Shown here piece after piece: positions 60,104 to 64,000 of a stretch of DNA of 64,000 nucleotides. The notes under the pieces are model-generated. The model searched no databases, was not told the origin of the DNA, and worked only from the letters and a program-made list of their open reading frames with translations. Both the position numbers and the translations under genes were made by a program. The stretch covers positions 62,001 to 126,000 of the forward strand of contig NZ_MSRC01000010.1 in assembly GCF_010093085.1 (NCBI RefSeq), written 5' to 3'. Source of the DNA: Bacillus sp. SKDU12 (lineage in GTDB: Bacteria; Bacillota; Bacilli; Bacillales; Bacillaceae). Every line of letters begins with the position of its first letter. Position 1 is the stretch's first letter.

Positions 60104-62065
60104 CTATTTGATTTCTTTTTCCCTGCCGTAATGATAGTTAGACGGATCAACGGCTTTGAAATCGCTGAGTTTATGGAACCTCAGTAAGTCTTTATACAGG
60201 ACACTGTCTGACAGACTCAGCTGCTGGTTCACTCTTGTTTTCAGATTCTTCGTTTCTTCATTCGCTTTCAGTTTGTTACCAGTCTTCGTATCGTAAATGA
60301 TATTGTCGACAGATGTGTACTTCGGCGTCACGAAATCTCCGTTTCTAAATGCCACTGTATCATCGTGGTCTTTAGAGAATAAATCAGTACCAAAGTTGAT
60401 ATACTTCTGAGAATCAATTCCTTGTAAGTGCAGAAGTGTCGGCATGACGTCAACTTCGCCGCCATACGTATGGTTCACTCCGCCTTTTTTGCCAGGAACG
60501 CGGATCATCAGCGGCACACGCTGGTTCTGCGCATTTTGATAACCTGTGATCTCTTTTCCAAGAATCTCTTTCATCGCACGGTTATGGTTTTCAGAAATAC
60601 CATTATGGTCACCGTAAATCATGATAACTGAGTTGTCATACAGACCGGCTTTCTTCAGTTCCTTAAAGAATTGCTCAAGAGACTCATCAAGATAACGGGC
60701 TGTTTGGAAGTAGCTGTCAACTGTGTTATCGCCCGTTGTCGCTTTCTTAATGGATGCGTCTTCTTCATCCAAGTTAAACGGATAATGGTTTGTTAATGTA
60801 ATCAAATGTGCGTAAAACGGTTTTTTCAGAGACTCCAGTTTTGGAATCGATTCTGTAAAGAACGGTTTATCCTTAAGTCCCATGTTAATGACATTTTCAT
60901 CTGACATATCATACGTGCTTGCATCAAAGAATTTGTCATAACCGATATGTTTGTAAATCTGGTCACGGTTCCAGAACGATTTGTAGTCACCATGCAGGAC
61001 AGCGCTTGTGTAGCCTTCCTTCTGGTCTAAAATCGCCGGGAGTGACTGGTATGTGTTTTCGCCTTTTGTCACAAACGCGGAACCTTCAGGGAGCCCGAAG
61101 ATCGAGTTATCCATTGTCAGTTCGGCATCCGATGTTTTTCCCTGGCCTGTCTGGTGGAAGAAGTTATCAAAATACGTTGTATCTTCCCCGCCGTGTGCGA
61201 GTTTATTCAAGAACGGCGTCACCTCTTCACCGTTCAGCTTGTAATCAATCAGAAATGACTGGAAGCTTTCCAGGTGAATCTTAATGATGTTTTTTCCTTT
61301 TGCAGAACCGAAATACTCGGCATTCGGTTTCGCATAATGAGACGTCGTATAATTCTCAACGCTTGTTAAATCATCACTGCTCGCATAGGCTCTTTGCGTT
61401 TCCGTTTGAGCCGTCTGAACACCGTCATAAATGGTGTAATTGTAAAGACCTAAATATTTCACAATATAATTGCGGTCAAATGTTCTTGTCAGCAGCTCCG
61501 GACGATCTTTTTCCGCAAAGTGCAGGTTGATAAAAAACAGTGCAATCCCAGAAAGAATCACTAAGGATGCAAAGCGTTTTTTCATTTTGTATTCTTTTAA
61601 TTCAGGTCTCCAAATCAATACCGCAACCAGAATGATGATATCCAAGAAATAGAAAATATCATGTCCGGCCATAATACTGAAAATCCCGTCTCCCATGTTT
61701 CCGACGTTGCCGGACTGTTTGATGTTCGGGAATGTTAAGAAATCGTCAAAGAAACGATAGAACAAAATATTTGCGTATAACACAAATGTCATGATGAAAT
61801 CGATAATCAGCATGATAATAGCTGATTTGCGCCCTTTTACAAGCAAAGCCAGTCCTAAAAAGAAAATGGCGCTTGAGAATGGGTTAAATATCAGGAGGAT
61901 CTCCTGGGTTGTGCCTTTTACCCCAAGATTAAATTCAGTCTTGTAGGATAAATACGTTTTTGCCCAAAACAGTATAACAGCCAGCACAAAAAAGCTAAGT
62001 TTGTAAGAAAAAAGTTTCTTCATGGCAACCTCTACTTTCTTAAACACTTTAAGTTCTTCGTTCAT
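60104..62065 (-). CDS. yfnI: Stress-induced lipoteichoic acid synthase (LtaS paralogue)
   Basis: A 653-residue LTA synthase paralogue. Five membrane helices (to ~195), a signal-peptidase site near residue 215 (AYA-S), then the extracellular sulfatase-like domain with the catalytic Thr in GQGKTSDAEL (~310) and YGDHNG (~485). It is parallel to LtaS at 22 kb (shared DRPELLTR-FDRNY-VKYLG phrase). It makes altered, longer LTA under envelope stress. Start ATG at 62065 behind GAGCAGG; an internal ATG at residue 15 is possible. A sigma-M-type promoter lies ~150 bp upstream. Confidence 0.95.
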   Translation of the reverse strand: MNEELKVFKKVEVAMKKLFSYKLSFFVLAVILFWAKTYLSYKTEFNLGVKGTTQEILLIFNPFSSAIFFLGLALLVKGRKSAIIMLIIDFIMTFVLYANILFYRFFDDFLTFPNIKQSGNVGNMGDGIFSIMAGHDIFYFLDIIILVAVLIWRPELKEYKMKKRFASLVILSGIALFFINLHFAEKDRPELLTRTFDRNYIVKYLGLYNYTIYDGVQTAQTETQRAYASSDDLTSVENYTTSHYAKPNAEYFGSAKGKNIIKIHLESFQSFLIDYKLNGEEVTPFLNKLAHGGEDTTYFDNFFHQTGQGKTSDAELTMDNSIFGLPEGSAFVTKGENTYQSLPAILDQKEGYTSAVLHGDYKSFWNRDQIYKHIGYDKFFDASTYDMSDENVINMGLKDKPFFTESIPKLESLKKPFYAHLITLTNHYPFNLDEEDASIKKATTGDNTVDSYFQTARYLDESLEQFFKELKKAGLYDNSVIMIYGDHNGISENHNRAMKEILGKEITGYQNAQNQRVPLMIRVPGKKGGVNHTYGGEVDVMPTLLHLQGIDSQKYINFGTDLFSKDHDDTVAFRNGDFVTPKYTSVDNIIYDTKTGNKLKANEETKNLKTRVNQQLSLSDSVLYKDLLRFHKLSDFKAVDPSNYHYGREKEIK

Positions 62066-62212
62066 ATTTACCTGCTCTTTATCCTGTCTTCCAATTCCTT
62101 CTTTCCAAACAACATCAAGGCATCACACAACAAATAAACACACCGCGGCAAACCGGAATATTTATGTTTTGCACCATACCTTTTTATTACATCCATTTCA
62201 AACCAAACACTT

Positions 62213-62239
62213 GACGAAAGAAGCCTTCATTTCGTTTCA
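62213..62239 (-). promoter_or_regulatory. ECF (sigma-M-type) promoter of yfnI
   Basis: TGAAAC (62239-62234), 17-bp spacer, CGTC (62216-62213): a perfect match to the sigma-M/W/X consensus TGAAAC-N16-17-CGTC. yfnI is a known sigma-M target. Confidence 0.85.
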
Positions 62240-62526
62240 CATTTTTTCTCAAAAAATAAAAAAAGGGGTTCTTTTGTCATGTGTACCATGGAAAAAAGAA
62301 ATAGATACCGAGTATAAGAATAACATAAACTAGCAAAAACGAAAAATATGTTTTGCAGACAGCCTGCCTTTTGGGCTGGACTGAGGTTATTGTATGCACA
62401 AACATTTTATACAATCACCATTTTTTAAAAGGGCATGGCATCATCCCCATTCTCTGATTGACGATCAATCATCGTTTTTTCTATACTTGAGAAGCTGTAC
62501 AATACGCGAATAAGGTGATTTTATAT
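62240..62526. other. Gap between yfnI promoter and yetN
   Basis: 287 bp with two hairpins: CAGCC / GGCTG (62359-62378) and GATTGA-cga-TCAATC (~62456-62470) followed by TTTTTT, plus TACAAT (~62500) as a possible yetN -10. In 168 a P450/reductase gene (cypD) lies in this position; I see no remnant of it. Confidence 0.4.
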
Positions 62527-63591
62527 ATGGATTTTGAAATTCGATTTTTATCCTTTTATGTCATACAGGTGGAAGGCAAGGATGAGCAGGCGAACAAGCA
62601 GTTCAAGCATTTCCAAACCCTTGATACAGGTGAATTTGAAGAAAGCGAGCTGAAGGACTTTCTCGACGGAGAGCTGAAAAAAATTGTCAAACGGAAAGCC
62701 GACCGCCATCCGCAGTCCGAGCAGGTGCCGACGAAAATCGGCCATTTTATCGTCGAGCCCGGTCACGATCTTGATTCCAATCCGAACTACAACATGTTCA
62801 ACCGCGCGCGTCTTGCGGAAACAAAAGAGGACTTTAACGATCTGAGTGAACAGTTTGTCGGCACGTACCTCGACACGAGCGCAGTCCGCGGCGGCGTGTT
62901 CCTCGTCGCTTCCGCCGTACCGAAAAAATACTTCGACGAGTCATTTGTCTTTATTATGAAATGTGATTTTGAGCCGAAAGTCGCCCGTATCTCAGACGCT
63001 TCTTCTCTCATTAAAAAAGTCGAAATGGCGATCACGACAAAAAATATGAAAAGCATTCAATATCCGTACATGCCGGAGGAAGGAATGATTGAGGAAGGCG
63101 AGCTGAAAATCCACCAGTCCTCACATGCACGCTATTTCGAGGACTTTTTGAAATTCGTTGAATACGGGGAATCAATGCCGGAAATCATGAAAAACCAGGT
63201 TATGAACATGGTGCAGGAGCACGTCTACGAGACATTTGAAGACAACAGTGAAGAGCTCAAGCAGTTTGAACAGGATATTGAGATTTGGGAAGCCAGCGAA
63301 AAACGAGAGATTCAAGAGCGCCTCGATACCCACCAAGTGATTGAAGCCTCCGCTCAAATCATCGAGCACACACCAGAGGCCCAGCTGAAAATGAAGGTGG
63401 GAGAAACCGAGATTAAAGGATTGCTGGCGGATTTTGGCGATTCAATTCATCTCGCAAAAGTGAACGGACGTTATGTTGCGCTGATTGAAGCCGAGACGAT
63501 TTCGTTTGAAAAAGGCAGTTCTCCGGTGGAATTTTATAAGCCTGAGGGGCTGCATGAGGTGATTGAGCGGATTCGGAATAAAACAGAGTAA
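62527..63591 (+). CDS. yetN: DUF3900 protein YetN
   Basis: A 354-residue soluble protein, recognised as YetN. It begins MDFEIRFLSFYVIQVEGKDE, with AAGGTGAT upstream of the ATG at 62527. The middle contains RGGVFLVASAVPKKYFDESF (~120-139); the C-terminal third has KMKVGETEIKGLLADFGDSIH. No signal peptide, membrane segment or catalytic motif that I can name. Single gene ending at a terminator. Function unknown. Confidence 0.88.
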   Translation: MDFEIRFLSFYVIQVEGKDEQANKQFKHFQTLDTGEFEESELKDFLDGELKKIVKRKADRHPQSEQVPTKIGHFIVEPGHDLDSNPNYNMFNRARLAETKEDFNDLSEQFVGTYLDTSAVRGGVFLVASAVPKKYFDESFVFIMKCDFEPKVARISDASSLIKKVEMAITTKNMKSIQYPYMPEEGMIEEGELKIHQSSHARYFEDFLKFVEYGESMPEIMKNQVMNMVQEHVYETFEDNSEELKQFEQDIEIWEASEKREIQERLDTHQVIEASAQIIEHTPEAQLKMKVGETEIKGLLADFGDSIHLAKVNGRYVALIEAETISFEKGSSPVEFYKPEGLHEVIERIRNKTE

Positions 63592-63595
63592 GAGT

Positions 63596-63626
63596 AAAAA
63601 AGTCCAGAATTGATTCTGGGCTTTTC
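63596..63626 (+). terminator. yetN terminator
   Basis: GTCCAGAAT / ATTCTGGGC stem followed by TTTTC. Confidence 0.7.
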
Positions 63627-63684
63627 GTGTCTCATCTCCCTGCTCTCCAATCCGCTCCCCGCTGTACCATAAGTAAAATATAAA

Positions 63685-63716
63685 AAAAGCGCCTATCCAA
63701 TGACAGGCGCTCTCTG
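63685..63716 (-). terminator. yetJ terminator
   Basis: On the minus strand AGAGCGCCT / AGGCGCTTTTTTT stem just after the yetJ stop. Confidence 0.9.
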
Positions 63717-63717
63717 A

Positions 63718-64000
63718 TTAATCATCACTGCTTAAGATGCCGAAGAAGCGAAGCAGATTGATGAACAGGTTGATAAAGTCAAGATACAGTGATAATGCCA
63801 TAACCGGAATTAAGTCTTCCGTAATATGGCGGTGTTTAATTTGGTTCAGATCATACAAAATGTAAAGGGAAAAGACGATGGTCCCGATCACGGAATACGC
63901 CATCATTGCCGCTGAGTTTAACGGACTGAAAATATTGAAGATGCCAACGACTATTAATCCGAGCACGGCTACCAGCAAAAATGACCACAGGAAGGATAAA
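63718..64000 (-). CDS. yetJ: BAX-inhibitor-1/TMBIM-family membrane protein (C-terminal part)
   Basis: Only the last ~94 residues are in the window; the start lies beyond base 64000. Three hydrophobic segments are visible (LSFLWSFLLVAVLGLIVVGI; MMAYSVIGTIVFSLYILYDL; PVMALSLYLDFINLFINLLR). The paired aspartates that form the pH-sensor in BsYetJ are in YILYDLNQIKH and SLYLDFINLF. This is the YetJ (TMBIM6-like) family: a pH-regulated Ca2+ leak channel. A terminator follows. Confidence 0.92.
   Translation of the reverse strand, partial: LSFLWSFLLVAVLGLIVVGIFNIFSPLNSAAMMAYSVIGTIVFSLYILYDLNQIKHRHITEDLIPVMALSLYLDFINLFINLLRFFGILSSDD

Noticed and set aside
62240..62526. Possible remnant of cypD between yfnI and yetN
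   Set aside because: Neither strand shows flavodoxin/P450 end sequences; only hairpins are visible.
1..64000. CRISPR arrays, tRNA/rRNA genes, insertion sequences, prophage genes
   Set aside because: No regularly spaced repeats, cloverleaf or rRNA sequence, transposase, integrase or phage structural gene seen on reading both strands.

Overview
The window is chromosomal DNA from a member of the Bacillus subtilis group. Almost every protein is recognisable as a close relative of a B. subtilis 168 product (the yfj-yfk-yfl-yfm-yfn-yet region, here running opposite to the usual map direction). Ribosome-binding sites are strong (GGAGG type), TTG and GTG starts are common, and sigma-B, ECF (sigma-M-like) and sporulation promoters can be seen. 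Several proteins differ from my memory of the 168 sequence at many positions, and some 168 genes are missing. It is therefore probably a sister strain or species (spizizenii, vallismortis, mojavensis or similar) rather than 168.

Layout. 1-14 kb holds a partial rRNA/tRNA m5U methyltransferase-like gene (yfjO), a DNA glycosylase, a CorA-type channel, a dehydrogenase, the sporulation deacetylase pdaA, the radical-SAM gene yfkAB, an MscS channel, a CaCA antiporter, two MFS pumps and the stress operon yfkJ-yfkI-yfkH. 14-20 kb holds the sigma-B gene yfkM, the giant cell-wall nucleotidase yfkN with a sortase signal, and the nitroreductase yfkO. 20-31 kb holds an amino-acid symporter, the main lipoteichoic acid synthase ltaS, the GlcNAc PTS nagP, mapB, small conserved genes, acylphosphatase, bacterial NOS and yflN. 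31-39 kb holds the malate carrier yflS, pectate lyase pel, the sigma-B gene yflT, and the Fur-type ferric-citrate uptake operon yfmC-D-E-F. 39-51 kb holds an oxidoreductase, a DEAD-box helicase, two ABC-F proteins (yfmM, yfmR), the MerR-controlled efflux pair yfmP/yfmO, a soluble chemoreceptor and a vanillin-type aldehyde dehydrogenase. 51-64 kb holds an APC permease, a HAD phosphatase, an MFS antiporter, the spore-surface sugar operon yfnH-G-F-E-D, a second LTA synthase (yfnI) behind an ECF promoter, yetN and the end of yetJ.

The most informative discoveries are scars. Between yfkO and yflA, 99 bp still encodes the last residues of a trehalose repressor (treR) with nonsense mutations and small deletions, although treP/treA/treR are gone. 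Upstream of yflN, about 165 bp still encodes the C-terminus of a citrate carrier (citM), with a frameshift and a nonsense codon, although citM/yflP/citT/citS are gone. Two substrate-uptake loci have therefore decayed independently. Other points are a frameshifted gene in an AT-rich patch (43.5-44.3 kb), a ~196-bp highly structured intergenic element between identical 20-bp palindromes upstream of yfmR (48.7-48.9 kb), a candidate ComA site at pel, and an unannotated-looking 35-codon gene. I see no phage, insertion sequence, CRISPR array, rRNA or tRNA in the window, and no obviously new multi-gene system.
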